The notes below the pieces were generated by a model. The model was not told the origin of the DNA. It saw nothing but the letters and a program-made list of their open reading frames with translations, and searched no databases. A stretch of 64,000 nucleotides of DNA. Origin: Trichormus variabilis 0441 (lineage in GTDB: Bacteria > Cyanobacteriota > Cyanobacteriia > Cyanobacteriales > Nostocaceae). Position 1 is the first letter of the stretch, and every line of letters starts with the position of its first letter. This document shows, piece after piece, positions 27,589-37,416 of this stretch. The translations under genes were made by a program, and so were the position numbers. Location of the stretch: positions 248,001 to 312,000 of the forward strand of contig NZ_CP047243.1 of assembly GCF_009856605.1 (NCBI RefSeq). Direction: 5' to 3'.

Positions 27589-29283
27589 GTGATGTTAAAA
27601 GCGTTGTGGTGTGGGCTTTTGGGTGTATCAACATGGGTAATTGCGGCGGAAGTGTGGGCGGCGGAAAATACAGATGACTCATTAGCACAGGTAACTTCCG
27701 TATCTCAGTTATCCGATGTCCAACCCACAGATTGGGCGTTTGCAGCTTTGCAATCTTTAGTAGAACGTTATGGCTGTATTGCAGGTTATCCCAACGGTAC
27801 GTTCCGGGGAAATCGTGCGATGACTCGTTATGAGTTCGCCGCCGGATTAAATGCTTGCTTAGATAGGGTAAATGAGCTAATAGCTACGGCTACGGCTGAA
27901 ACAGTTCAAAAAGAAGATTTAGCGACTTTACAAAGGCTACAAGAGGAATTTACAGCCGAACTAGCAACTTTACGGGGACGGGTGGATGCAATAGAAGCCA
28001 GAACTGCAACTTTAGAAACACAGCAGTTCTCTACAACTACCAAGCTTTCCGGCGAAGTGATTTTTGCTATTACTGATGTTTTGTCAGGAGATAGTGATCC
28101 TTTTGGAGTGGACTTACCTCGTAATAGTACGATTTTAGCTAATAGAGTTCGACTCAATTTACTTAGTAGCTTTACAGGGAAAGACGAGCTAAAAATTAGA
28201 CTACAAGCTGGTAGCACTCCCCACCCCCAAAGGGCTGGAGGTTTCCGCTATGGAGCAGATCCCGTGCTGGCTTCCTTGGGAAGTCTACAAACAACACCAG
28301 AAGGTAGTCAAACCTTTAACCAAGAGTTTCCAGATCAAGCGGGTAGTGTAGAAATAGGCACTGTTAGTTATAAATTTCCGGTGGGTGATAAATTACGCGC
28401 GGCTGTATTTGCCAATCGGGGAGAACACGTAGATTATTTACCAAATGTGTTTAGTGCAGTTGGTGATGAAGATGGGGGTTCTGGTTCACTTTCCACCTTT
28501 GCTCAATATAGCCCGATTTATCGCATTGTTTCCCAAGGTGCGGGTGTGGGGTTGAATTATGAATTGAGTCCTGCTATTAACTTGACTTTAGGATACTTAG
28601 CCCCAAATGCTAGTAGTCCAGAAAATTTAACTCCTAGTAGCAGTAATGGCACAACGGCTGGAGGTTTATTTAATGGTCGCTATTCAGCTTTAGCACAATT
28701 AACTATCCAACCAACCAGAAATTTAGCTTTCGGTTTAACTTACGTTAATGCTTATACAGCAGGAACACCTACTTTTCTCAATGATGTGGGGACAATTTCC
28801 GCAAATTCACCAAGTTTAATTTCTGATAATTCCCGACGCACAATCAATGCTTATGGTGTAGCGGGGTTGTGGCGAGTTTCTCCCAAATTCGCTGTTAATG
28901 GTTGGTTTATGTATACCAATCAACAAGGCCAATCCGCCGGGGAAGATAATGAAAGTGCAGATGTTTACAGTTATGCGATCGCTCTAGCCTTTCCTGATTT
29001 GGGTAAAGATGGTAACTTGGGAGGTATTATCGTCGGTGTTCCCCCCTATGCTACTCGTTCTGGTGTCGTTCCCTTATATAGACCCTTTTTAGGTGGTGCA
29101 ACTGACGTAATCAGCACTATACCTAATCGCGCTACCCCAGTACATTTAGAAGCCTTCTACAAATATCAACTCAACGATAATATCTCAATTACACCTGGAG
29201 TAATTTGGTTAATTGCTCCTAACCAAACCAGTGATAACCCTGATGTAGTTATAGGTACAATTCGCACTACTTTTAGGTTTTGA
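27589..29283 (+). CDS. SLH-domain outer-membrane porin (cyanobacterial iron-uptake-porin type)
   Basis: 564 residues from the GTG at 27589; ATG at 27592 is the likelier start. A signal peptide ends near AEVWAAE. An SLH domain (DVQPTDWAFAALQSLVERYG, then YPNGTFRGNRAMTRYEFAAG; about residues 45-95) anchors to peptidoglycan. A coiled-coil (EEFTAELATLRGRVDAIEART) follows, then an OprB-like 16-strand barrel ending TIRTTFRF. Such porins carry small solutes and ions across the cyanobacterial outer membrane. The divergent Zur box suggests a role in zinc entry or a matching role with the exported peptide. Confidence 0.92.
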   Translation: MMLKALWCGLLGVSTWVIAAEVWAAENTDDSLAQVTSVSQLSDVQPTDWAFAALQSLVERYGCIAGYPNGTFRGNRAMTRYEFAAGLNACLDRVNELIATATAETVQKEDLATLQRLQEEFTAELATLRGRVDAIEARTATLETQQFSTTTKLSGEVIFAITDVLSGDSDPFGVDLPRNSTILANRVRLNLLSSFTGKDELKIRLQAGSTPHPQRAGGFRYGADPVLASLGSLQTTPEGSQTFNQEFPDQAGSVEIGTVSYKFPVGDKLRAAVFANRGEHVDYLPNVFSAVGDEDGGSGSLSTFAQYSPIYRIVSQGAGVGLNYELSPAINLTLGYLAPNASSPENLTPSSSNGTTAGGLFNGRYSALAQLTIQPTRNLAFGLTYVNAYTAGTPTFLNDVGTISANSPSLISDNSRRTINAYGVAGLWRVSPKFAVNGWFMYTNQQGQSAGEDNESADVYSYAIALAFPDLGKDGNLGGIIVGVPPYATRSGVVPLYRPFLGGATDVISTIPNRATPVHLEAFYKYQLNDNISITPGVIWLIAPNQTSDNPDVVIGTIRTTFRF

Positions 29284-30553
29284 TAGAATTTAGAGTAATA
29301 GTTTAGAGGCTTTTTCTTGACAAGACAGCCTATCTCTGAGTTTAATGAGTTAGTCAAGTCGCTTCTCTACGAGACGCTGCGCGTAGCTTGCTTCCACGAA
29401 GTGGTACGCTCCAATTCAAAATTAAAGACAGTTGGAGTAGGGGATTTAAACCCCAACTCAACTTATACTACGTGTAGACGTAAGTAGGTGGGCGTTAAAA
29501 AACATAACTATACTTTTGTCATTGCGAGGAGGTACGACGAAGCAATCGCAAGAGTTTTGAGTAATTTACATTCTGTTACATAGTTGAGTTTATTCGTGCC
29601 TACCTACTTAGGGGTCTTAAACCCTTGAACTTGCGGTAAATAAATTTGTCTTTAAATAAAACTTCAAGCCTATTTTACCTAGATATACCTTGAATCTAAA
29701 ATGCTGTATATTTTTAATCTAAGTTAGTTAACTCAATTTTATGTCTAGGTAACATCTAGGTAAAACAAACCTATAGGCATTTAAGGCATCACCGTGCCAA
29801 AATGTACTTTAAAGAATTATTTGTCAGTTTTCAACAATTACCGTCAAGTCACTCGGCTTTTTGCGTCTTATGCAATTAGAGTTATGCTCTAGCTCCTCAA
29901 ATTCCAGTTTTAAATAATTACTGTCCCCTTCACTTATAAAGACGAGGCTCATTATCTATCAGAATTTTTCAGTTAAATCATGAAATGTTTCCATAACAAG
30001 CATCTTAACCATAATTTGGGTGCTTGCTTGTACTAGCGCAACGATGCTCCGCTTCGCCAAGAGCGCGATGGACTTACGCCCCGCCGTAGGCTATCGCTCT
30101 ATGAGAATAACAGCAAAAGTCTGTAGTCTACTGAGAGGAACATAAGAAAAGGCATTTAATTGTTTAAATCTTGAGGAGTTAGTTTTTAGAGAAAAGGCAT
30201 TTAATTATTTAAAAGCTTTCAAAGAATACAAAAGTAGCAAAAACCCTAATCTTTTTAATATATAAGCTTTTCGGCATCTTCCGTAGTAAGACATTCATTC
30301 TTTAATGGACAGGAAAGATAGTTTGAGTATGGGATGGGAATTTAATGAAGAAACAGGTTTTTATCATCCTATAACTTGAGCCATTAGAGACTTGACTAAT
30401 AACTAATTATTAATGACCAATAATTTTAAATATTTATAAATGTTGTCCATAGATTAACTTTGCATACTCCTCAAAATTAAATGTAGATATTTCGGTTGTT
30501 ACCAGCATTAAAGTTACAGCATGGTGGAATTGGACATCTACTAAACACTGGCA
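29284..30553. other. Gene-poor junction, 1.27 kb
   Basis: I see no convincing gene. It holds dispersed repeat blocks at 29360-29412 and 30035-30105, a MITE-like element at 29481-29610 and a direct repeat GAAAAGGCATTTAATT near 30147 and 30190. It separates the zinc island from the plasmid-like region. Confidence 0.6.
29481..29610. repeat. 130-bp MITE-like element
   Basis: The ends are imperfect inverted repeats: left TAAGTAGGTGGGCGTTAAAA, right (reverse complement) TAAGTAGGTAGGCACGAATA, with similarity continuing to about 30 bp. The interior is non-coding. A sequence resembling the left end also occurs near 5908-5935. Confidence 0.6.
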
Positions 30554-30880
30554 ATGGAAGTTACAATTTTACTGCTATGGCTATCTTTAATGCTGTTTAC
30601 TCTACGTCTAGTTTTTCTAGTAATACAGGCGCAGAAAAAGCCTCAAAGTCGTCACATAATTAATCACAAAAGGACAGTATATAAGCACCAACGCAGACAA
30701 CAGCATCAGTACAATATCCCTAAAACAGGGCAGTGGCGAGAACTTTTAGCCCTAGTTCATGGTGATGTATCTACTGCTCAACGGTTAATAGAATTTGAAC
30801 AACAGCGTAATCCGACTCGTAGCGTTGAGTGGTGTATAGAGAAAGCACTTTGGCAGATCCAACGTGACCGTCGTGCCTAA
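30554..30880 (+). CDS. Conserved hypothetical membrane-anchored protein
   Basis: A 108-residue protein. One N-terminal membrane helix (TILLLWLSLMLFTLRLVFLV) is followed by a basic, Gln/His-rich linker and a helical domain (GQWRELLALVHGDVSTAQRLI, later EWCIEKALWQIQRDRR). The form resembles small conserved cyanobacterial proteins of unknown function. It stands alone on the plus strand next to an IS element. Confidence 0.65.
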   Translation: MEVTILLLWLSLMLFTLRLVFLVIQAQKKPQSRHIINHKRTVYKHQRRQQHQYNIPKTGQWRELLALVHGDVSTAQRLIEFEQQRNPTRSVEWCIEKALWQIQRDRRA

Positions 30881-30984
30881 GTTAATTATGACAGTTGCTT
30901 GATTTAAGGCACACATCAAATTTTATGTAAGAAAAAATACAATAAGTAAGTCGTGGTGAAATTTCACAAGTATGTAACAAAGAA

Positions 30985-31554
30985 TTAAGCAGAAGAAGAA
31001 GAATTAAATCTTACACGATGTGTACTGTAATTTCCTTTATCTCCTCTTGTTTGAACTCCATCAATGACGGCATAAGCAAGGTCTAACTCATCCTCAAAAG
31101 TTTTCGAGGCAAGTTCATCTTTTTTCAGGTGTTGCCACTCCAATTCAATTGGGTTCATCTCAGAACAATATTTGGGTAAAAAGAAAATGTACAAACCCAT
31201 TGCTTCCCACTTTGTCCATAATTGCTGAACTTCGCGGCATCGATGTATTGGGCCGTTGTCCTGCACTATGACTCTGATGCGTCCAGTTTTTTGAGCTTCA
31301 AGTGCTTCAAATTCCATCATCTGAATATAAGACTGGCGTGAAACACCACCAATCACCAGACCGTATACAAAACTAATTAACGGTTGTAGAAAGCCAATAA
31401 TACTTAACCTTCGACCCCGACGGTTACTCTGTTCTAAACGTTTTTGTTTACCTTTGAAGTAATAGCTATAACTGGGGTCACTCCACGCACAAAACCCTGA
31501 TTCATCCACATACTTTAAATCGATTTCGCCAACAGCCGCAGACAATTCCCGCAT
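30985..31554 (-). CDS. IS630 transposase, DDE catalytic part (frame B)
   Basis: 189 residues from an internal ATG. YVDESGFCAW carries the first Asp, VIVQDNGPIHR the second and EMNPIELEWQHLKKD the Glu. Homology continues upstream of this ATG in the same frame (WKRTRKSHKRKQDPVVQQI) back to the A7 run near 31641-31647. The natural product is therefore probably a frame A-B fusion made by -1 slippage. Confidence 0.85.
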   Translation of the reverse strand: MRELSAAVGEIDLKYVDESGFCAWSDPSYSYYFKGKQKRLEQSNRRGRRLSIIGFLQPLISFVYGLVIGGVSRQSYIQMMEFEALEAQKTGRIRVIVQDNGPIHRCREVQQLWTKWEAMGLYIFFLPKYCSEMNPIELEWQHLKKDELASKTFEDELDLAYAVIDGVQTRGDKGNYSTHRVRFNSSSSA

Positions 31555-31583
31555 TTCTAAGTCAGCCTGTTTGATTTGCTGTA

Positions 31584-32105
31584 CTACCGGGTCTTGTTTT
31601 CTCTTATGGCTTTTTCGAGTTCGTTTCCAAATGATCCCCTTTTTTTAAGTACCTGTCTTAACCAGTCAGGACTTAATTTCACAGAGCGTTCTTGTTCTAA
31701 TTTTTGAGCTAACTGAACACTATTATATGTACGTGGCTCAAGCTCCAAACATTCTTCTAAAAACACCATGTCAGCTTCAGCCCACCTTGATTTTCCTCCC
31801 CGCCCTGGTTTCTCCCAAAGCCCCTCTAAGCCAAGATCCTCCCATCTATGCAATACTTCTCTGACTGTTTGGGCAGTCCAGTTAAAGTGCGCTGCTATCT
31901 TCTCTACATACCAACCATGTGCGCTCAATCTAATCACTTCGGCTCTGTCTTTTACCTTCTGGGGTACGTCTGCCGTTCTCAGGTTTAAAAGCATTCTATC
32001 TTGCTCTTTAGTCAGAAATACCCTTAAACGGCTGCCCATATCGCTGTTACCTTTGTATGTACATTGTACGTATTTACTTATCTTTACATAGTTTGGTTTT
32101 TTCAC
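31584..32105 (-). CDS. IS630 transposase, DNA-binding part (frame A)
   Basis: 173 residues; homology probably starts near MGSRLRVFLTKEQ. It contains two helix-turn-helix segments (VEKIAAHFNWTAQTVREVLHRW and SVQLAQKLEQERSVKLSPDWLRQVLKK). The frame passes through CTT followed by seven A and four G, a classic slippery site. The ~20 residues after it are out of the family frame. Confidence 0.85.
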   Translation of the reverse strand: MKKPNYVKISKYVQCTYKGNSDMGSRLRVFLTKEQDRMLLNLRTADVPQKVKDRAEVIRLSAHGWYVEKIAAHFNWTAQTVREVLHRWEDLGLEGLWEKPGRGGKSRWAEADMVFLEECLELEPRTYNSVQLAQKLEQERSVKLSPDWLRQVLKKRGSFGNELEKAIRENKTR

Positions 32106-32259
32106 CTCATTCTACTTAGTTATTGTATGATTAGCGACTTTATGAAGTTTTTGTCTTGAATAAGAGAATAAATAATAGTAACTGATGGTAATCAGTATGA
32201 ATGTACTAAAATAAATTCACCCACAAGTTTATAATGGTGTGCGGCATTTTTGACACCCA

Positions 32260-34509
32260 ATGTCAACTCTACCAACAGCACAACAAACCGAAGCACAACC
32301 CCACTACGAAATCATCACCGGAGTAGTCGAGCGCCTAACGTTCCACTCAGAGGAATCCGGGTATACAGTCGCACGTCTAACCCGCTCCCGCAGTACCGAC
32401 CTCACCACCATCGTCGGCAGCTTCGCTAACATCCAGCCTGGGCAAACGCTACAGCTAACAGGCTTCTGGAAAGACCATCCGCAGTACGGGCCACAATTCA
32501 ATGTCACTAACTACCACGAAACCAAACCCGCTACCCTCACCGGAATCGAGAAATACCTGGGTAGCGGACTAATCAAAGGAGTCGGGCCGGTCACAGCAAG
32601 GCGCATTGTTGCACATTTCGGGTTAGAAACACTCGACATCATTGAGAACCAAATTGACCGCCTAATTGAAGTACAAGGTATCGCCAAGAAACGCATCAAG
32701 CTCATCAAGAACGCCTGGGAAACGCAAAAGGCAATCAAAGAGGTGATGGTGTTCTTGCAAACCCACGGCGTTTCTACAACATACGCCGTAAAAATATATA
32801 AACAATACCAAGATAAAGCGATCGCCACCGTCACTGCGAACCCGTACCAGCTTGCGACCGACATCTACGGTATTGGCTTCTTGACCGCCGACAAGATTGC
32901 GCGAAATCTTGGTGTACCCTCAAGCTCAGAATTTCGTTACAGCGCTGGCATTATCCACGCATTGAGTGAAGCAGCCGAAGATGGTCATTGTTATCTCCCC
33001 CAGCCGGAACTCATCGAGAAAGTTATCAAGCTACTAACAACCGATGACCATCAGCCAACAAATGAAGCGATCGCGGACATCATCAAAGATATGTCAGCCA
33101 AGGAAGAACTCATCCGGGAATATGTTAGAGACAGCTACGGAGAAAAGTTATTGCTGTGCTATAAGCCGAGCTTCTTCCACACCGAGCAGAATTTAGCACA
33201 GTTGATATCTCGACGGTTACGCCAACAAGTTAAACAAGATATTCCCCGCGTCCGTGCTTGGCTAGAGCGATTCATGTCCAGCCGCAAAATTCAGCTATCA
33301 CCCCAACAGCAGCAAGCGGTAGAGAAGGCAGCTTACTCTCCGGTAATGGTTCTTACTGGTGGGCCAGGGGTGGGGAAAACCTTCACGACACACACCATAG
33401 TTTCATTGTGGAAAGCGATGGGAAAAAACATTGCCCTAGCTGCACCAACAGGAAGGGCCGCACAGCGATTATCCGAGATGACTGGGCTGGAAGCTAAGAC
33501 CATTCACCGCTTGCTGGAATTTGACCCGAAAACAATGGGTTTCAAACGGGATAACGAAAATCCCCTGCCCTTCAGTGCCATTATTGCCGATGAGGCTTCG
33601 ATGTTAGACCTATTTCTGGCACATTCGCTCTTTAAAGCGGTAGCTAATGGAGCGCAACTATTATTAGTGGGTGATATTGACCAATTACCATCAGTAGGCC
33701 CTGGTAAAGTGCTGGCAGACCTAATCACTTCACTACAAGTACCAGTGGTGAAGCTAACGCAAGTATTTCGCCAAGCCCAGCAAAGCGCAATTGTGACGGC
33801 AGCGCACCAAATCAACCAGGGGGATTACCCAAAGATTGAACCAATCAGCGATAATCCGCAGTCGGACTGCTTGTGGCATGGTGGTGGCCACAGCCCTGAA
33901 CACGGAGTCCAAGCAATCTGTGAATTGGTAGGCGAGTTTATCCCACGGCTGGGTTTTAATCCAGGCACGGATGTACAGGTGTTGTCTCCAATGTCGCGGG
34001 GGTTAGTCGGGACTAGAAATTTGAATGCCGTTTTGCAGCAGCTGATCAATCCGCCTGCATCGGGGAAAGTCGAGATTAGCCGGGGTGGGATGATTCTGCG
34101 CGAGGGCGATCGCGTTATACAACAGATGAATGATTATGACCGCGAGGTCTTTAACGGGGATTTGGGGACTATTTTAAATATTGATACGGAGGAGCAAGAG
34201 GTTACGGTTGAGTATGGTGGTCGGGCTGTGGTGTATGATTATGCGGATCTCAATGAGATAACTTTGGCATTTGCGATTTCATGTCATAAAAGCCAGGGCG
34301 GAGAGTTTCCAGTTGTAATATTTCCACTTTTCATGCAACATTATGTCATGCTTTCGCGGAATTTGTTTTATACAGGTCTGACCAGGGCAAGGAAGTTAGC
34401 GATTGTGGTTGGTTCCAAGAAGGCGATCACCTTGGCAGTCAGAACTACGAATGATCAGCAGCGCTACACTCGGTTGTGGCAGAGGTTGTTGCAGCCGATG
34501 GCTTTGTAG
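32260..34509 (+). CDS. RecD2-like superfamily 1B DNA helicase
   Basis: A 749-residue stand-alone RecD-type helicase. An N-terminal OB-like part (EIITGVVERLTFHSEESGYTV) is followed by helix-hairpin-helix repeats (GLIKGVGPVTARRIV, IYGIGFLTADKIA). The helicase core has Walker A TGGPGVGKT, DEASMLD, GDIDQLPSVGPG and the final AISCHKSQGGEFP and YTGLTRARK motifs. It unwinds DNA 5' to 3' in repair or plasmid maintenance. It is isolated on the plus strand between an IS element and minus-strand small genes. Its codon use is richer in GC than its neighbours. Confidence 0.92.
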   Translation: MSTLPTAQQTEAQPHYEIITGVVERLTFHSEESGYTVARLTRSRSTDLTTIVGSFANIQPGQTLQLTGFWKDHPQYGPQFNVTNYHETKPATLTGIEKYLGSGLIKGVGPVTARRIVAHFGLETLDIIENQIDRLIEVQGIAKKRIKLIKNAWETQKAIKEVMVFLQTHGVSTTYAVKIYKQYQDKAIATVTANPYQLATDIYGIGFLTADKIARNLGVPSSSEFRYSAGIIHALSEAAEDGHCYLPQPELIEKVIKLLTTDDHQPTNEAIADIIKDMSAKEELIREYVRDSYGEKLLLCYKPSFFHTEQNLAQLISRRLRQQVKQDIPRVRAWLERFMSSRKIQLSPQQQQAVEKAAYSPVMVLTGGPGVGKTFTTHTIVSLWKAMGKNIALAAPTGRAAQRLSEMTGLEAKTIHRLLEFDPKTMGFKRDNENPLPFSAIIADEASMLDLFLAHSLFKAVANGAQLLLVGDIDQLPSVGPGKVLADLITSLQVPVVKLTQVFRQAQQSAIVTAAHQINQGDYPKIEPISDNPQSDCLWHGGGHSPEHGVQAICELVGEFIPRLGFNPGTDVQVLSPMSRGLVGTRNLNAVLQQLINPPASGKVEISRGGMILREGDRVIQQMNDYDREVFNGDLGTILNIDTEEQEVTVEYGGRAVVYDYADLNEITLAFAISCHKSQGGEFPVVIFPLFMQHYVMLSRNLFYTGLTRARKLAIVVGSKKAITLAVRTTNDQQRYTRLWQRLLQPMAL

Positions 34510-34592
34510 GTGCAATTACACGCTTGCGGTTAGCGATCGCTCAATTCCAGTTAGTATATAAGACTAAAACCGTTACAGCAAAAGCCTTTCAC

Positions 34593-34621
34593 GATGCTCG
34601 ACAGACATTCTGTCGAGCATC
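34593..34621 (+). terminator. Stem-loop after RecD2-like gene
   Basis: GATGCTCGACAGA and its exact reverse complement around a 3-base loop form a 13-bp stem about 85 bp past the stop. There is no strong U-run, so this is a possible terminator or a dispersed palindrome. Confidence 0.4.
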
Positions 34622-34867
34622 CCTCTCCTGCATCAGCCAACCCAAGGCTTGGAACTGTTCCGATGCAGTTCCACCGCTATGTCGAAAGCTTTGTACTTTT
34701 GAGGGCAGTATTTCACTTCAGGAAAGTCTTTGATACTGGCGTTGACTCTAAGGTGCAAATCATTTATTAAAAATAGTCGCTGCCAGTAGTAGACAATTAA
34801 TTCAGGTACAGAAAATTCGGTTTCTCTCATGCGATTGCACTGAACTGAATTTATTTCTCACCTTGCT
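34622..34867. other. Non-coding stretch between the stem-loop and the first minus-strand small gene
   Basis: I see no convincing gene or repeat here. Short frames on both strands lack ribosome sites and recognisable composition. Confidence 0.4.
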
Positions 34868-35101
34868 TCAAACAACTTCATCAAGAATCATCACGTCTTC
34901 AGATGTTAGAAAATCAACCTCTGTAATACAGCGTGGTTCTTGCAATACGAGTAACCACTGTCTTGCACAGATAAAATCGGTCTTTTTATCTGAGATTTTA
35001 CCCATCTCAGTGTGATAGCCACACTCAACAGTTTGACCATCACGAAATAGTATCTTACCTGTATTCTCACACTCAATATCTCTTAAAATTTTTCCTTTCA
35101 T
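34868..35101 (-). CDS. Small hypothetical protein
   Basis: 77 residues, with a beta-rich start (MKGKILRDIECENTGKILF) and an acidic C-terminus. Not recognised. It lies in a minus-strand series with two other small genes after the large ATPase gene and may be cotranscribed with them. There is no clear ribosome site. Confidence 0.5.
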   Translation of the reverse strand: MKGKILRDIECENTGKILFRDGQTVECGYHTEMGKISDKKTDFICARQWLLVLQEPRCITEVDFLTSEDVMILDEVV

Positions 35102-35124
35102 TATTTTGAAACCATTAACAATAA

Positions 35125-35295
35125 TTATTTCTTATCCTGTTCCTGCCTCAAAATCTGAGCTTCGTACTCTCGGATATTCCGCAAAATTTCTTCACGCTGA
35201 GGATGCCCTTGTAGATGCTGTTTGATAGAAGCTACTTCATCAATTATCAAAGCCTGTCCACTGGAAATATTGGTAGATAAATCTGTTATGTTCAT
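35125..35295 (-). CDS. Small hypothetical protein, 56 residues
   Basis: The frame starts MNITDLSTNISSGQALI and is highly helical and charged afterwards (EEILRNIREYEAQILRQEQDKK). It is too short for most gene callers but is flanked by similar small genes on the same strand with 23-45 bp gaps. Function unknown. Confidence 0.5.
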   Translation of the reverse strand: MNITDLSTNISSGQALIIDEVASIKQHLQGHPQREEILRNIREYEAQILRQEQDKK

Positions 35296-35340
35296 AATGT
35301 TTGTATTCGTTAAATATATTTATTTTGCTAACTAGAGAGA

Positions 35341-35529
35341 CTACAAATAATCTAAAAACTTCTCTCCCTCATCCACAGTTAGAAAAACTCGTGCGCGTTT
35401 ATTGAAGGTCTGCATCAGATAATTTTTGATATTCTCCTGCATCCAATCTAATCGCCGTATCTGGGCTTCAATATGAGCAAATATTTCACCAGGATGAGTA
35501 TTATTTGAGGATGAATAATATGTGTTCAT
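35341..35529 (-). CDS. Small hypothetical protein, 62 residues
   Basis: Helical, with a probable amphipathic stretch (IFAHIEAQIRRLDWMQENI) and the C-terminus FLTVDEGEKFLDYL. Not recognised. It follows the ATPase gene by about 96 bp. Confidence 0.5.
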   Translation of the reverse strand: MNTYYSSSNNTHPGEIFAHIEAQIRRLDWMQENIKNYLMQTFNKRARVFLTVDEGEKFLDYL

Positions 35530-35625
35530 ATATATTGATTAAGCTTTTAAATTTAAAATATCAGTATATTTCATATTTTTCTTCCAGTTTTGTTCTTAGT
35601 TGAAATAAATAAATGTTTAAGAAAC

Positions 35626-37404
35626 TCACCCGTCAAACTTATATTTGAGAGGGGAGTCTTTGAGTAATTTCTCAATCCCCACACGTACTAAATCGGCTTG
35701 AGTCCCGTCTAATTTCAACTCGTTGTAGATAAATTCATCGAGTGAGGATGCAGTAGTACGTTCCAAAAGTGCTAGTACCCGTTGAGATTGACTTTGGGAT
35801 GTTTCAGTTGCATCTAAATCTGCTACTTGAGAGGAATCATTAGTCTTTGGTGTATCTAGAAATTTCTTATTGTCCCGGTCATAACCAGAGAAATTTTGTA
35901 GCAACTGCATGGGAAACCATTCGTTCACCCCACCGTAATATACTGCTCGACCCACAGGTGATTGTGCAGCAATCTCCATCACTTGCGTCGAAGTAATCTT
36001 GCGATCGCCCGGAATCAGTTGAGTGGAAATCATGGCATTGTAAGCCGGCACATTATCGGGGTGAACTAGAGCTACAGATGTTAGTTGCGATCGCAGTCCG
36101 CCAGAAATACCCAAATCGTCAGTGTGGGGATTTTGTACGACTATCCAGAAGTGCCAACCAGAACTATCACCACATGAACAGTAGGAGATGATTTTATCCT
36201 TGAGCCAACCAATTTCATTCTTAGCGTTCTTGAATTTGGAACAAACCGCCGTACCTTCATCCAGAATAATCAGCTTGTCTCCGGTGATAAGTTGGAACTC
36301 GGCAAAACAGTCTTTGACCCACTTGACTGCCTCAATGGGTGACATTTCCAGAATTTTGGCACGTTTTAAAGTGTCAACGCGACCTTTGAAATAACCAGTT
36401 TCTTTCTCATCACCTTTAGGGTCAATGTAAAAGATATGTGTGTCTCTATGCGATCGCTTGATAGCATCAATGGCATTGCTAATGGTGATGCCTTTGCCAG
36501 AACCAGGAACACCAACCCACAGCATATTTGTCACTTTCTTAGCAATATGCCCGATGAGGTCATACTGCACTTGAGGCGTTTTGGTGTAGGTGGAGATTTC
36601 CGTGTTAACAATTGCAGTTGGGGTAGGCGAAGTAGAAGAAGCAGGGGGAGAATTTACTAACATTTCCCCCCTTGCCTCCCCTGCTCTGATACTAGGCAAC
36701 TCAACAAACCTTGCAGGCGGAATACCAAGATTTTGGGGTTTAATAGCTTCTTGAATAACTGTTACCTGTTGGTAATTTACACGCGGGTCAATTGTCACTT
36801 GCGCTAAATGCCCAGACAATTGATCGCGGGTGGGGAACTGCCCACGCAACTGAATGAACCAATCCAACAACCAACGGTAAGCGTAAAACCTTTTTCCAGG
36901 CTCAACGAAGCTCAAGTATTCACACACTACATGAGATGATTGCTTGAGCATGGCGAACTCATATTTCTCCATAGGCTCTAAGTGGAGCATCAAGTCAGCC
37001 AGTTCATTTTTGTTAGCAAAATATTCGTCTCTAGCAACACTATCACCCATTGCTGAGAGAAACTCAATAAAGTTACCGCGAATAAAGGGGATAGGAGCGA
37101 ATTGGTGAGTGTCGTTGATGTCTTGTACTACAGACCAGAGATACCCAACACCAGCAACCACAGCCCCAACCGCCGCTAAAGGAGATGTTGCATAGCAAAC
37201 TGCTCCAGTGGACGCCGTCGCCAAAGTGATGAACTTGGCAAGGTTCATACCATTACGTTCATCTTTAGCACGGATGAGTAGTTGGTCTTGACGTTCTTGC
37301 AACCAAGAGGCGATGTTCCCAGCTTCCAAATACTCAATGCTGGGGTAATCGCCACGCAGAAGCGCGGTTTCTTTTGTTCCTAGCATTGGTATTTGGTGTT
37401 CCAT
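35626..37404 (-). CDS. Membrane-linked P-loop ATPase, coupling-protein-like
   Basis: 592 residues. Hydrophobic segments near 50-90 (FITLATASTGAVCYATSPLAAVGAVVAGVGYLW) precede a soluble part with Walker A GVPGSGKG (about residue 305), FYIDPKGDE and Walker B KLIILDEGTAV. The order membrane segments then RecA-like ATPase resembles VirD4/TraG/FtsK-type DNA-translocating or coupling ATPases, but overall similarity is not strong. It is last in a minus-strand operon with a multi-pass membrane protein 12 bp upstream. A role in plasmid DNA transfer or partition is inferred. Confidence 0.7.
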   Translation of the reverse strand: MEHQIPMLGTKETALLRGDYPSIEYLEAGNIASWLQERQDQLLIRAKDERNGMNLAKFITLATASTGAVCYATSPLAAVGAVVAGVGYLWSVVQDINDTHQFAPIPFIRGNFIEFLSAMGDSVARDEYFANKNELADLMLHLEPMEKYEFAMLKQSSHVVCEYLSFVEPGKRFYAYRWLLDWFIQLRGQFPTRDQLSGHLAQVTIDPRVNYQQVTVIQEAIKPQNLGIPPARFVELPSIRAGEARGEMLVNSPPASSTSPTPTAIVNTEISTYTKTPQVQYDLIGHIAKKVTNMLWVGVPGSGKGITISNAIDAIKRSHRDTHIFYIDPKGDEKETGYFKGRVDTLKRAKILEMSPIEAVKWVKDCFAEFQLITGDKLIILDEGTAVCSKFKNAKNEIGWLKDKIISYCSCGDSSGWHFWIVVQNPHTDDLGISGGLRSQLTSVALVHPDNVPAYNAMISTQLIPGDRKITSTQVMEIAAQSPVGRAVYYGGVNEWFPMQLLQNFSGYDRDNKKFLDTPKTNDSSQVADLDATETSQSQSQRVLALLERTTASSLDEFIYNELKLDGTQADLVRVGIEKLLKDSPLKYKFDG

Positions 37405-37416
37405 CGCCTCTGACCT

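Larger units (their letters stand above)
30938..32127 (-). mobile_element. IS630 family insertion sequence with two overlapping frames
   Basis: About 1.19 kb, with terminal inverted repeats TACAATAAGTAAGT (left) and TACAATAACTAAGT (reverse complement of right), followed inward by GGTGAAA in both. The outermost TA bases may be the target duplication. It carries helix-turn-helix and DDE frames joined by an A7 run. Confidence 0.85.

Noticed and set aside
27906..28217. Minus-strand frame opposite the porin
   Set aside because: Antisense of the porin coiled-coil region; Ser/Val-rich composition typical of a shadow frame.
30305..30379. 24-codon frame (MDRKDSLSMGWEFNEETGFY...)
   Set aside because: Too short, no neighbours or ribosome site that would support it; could be real only with conservation data.
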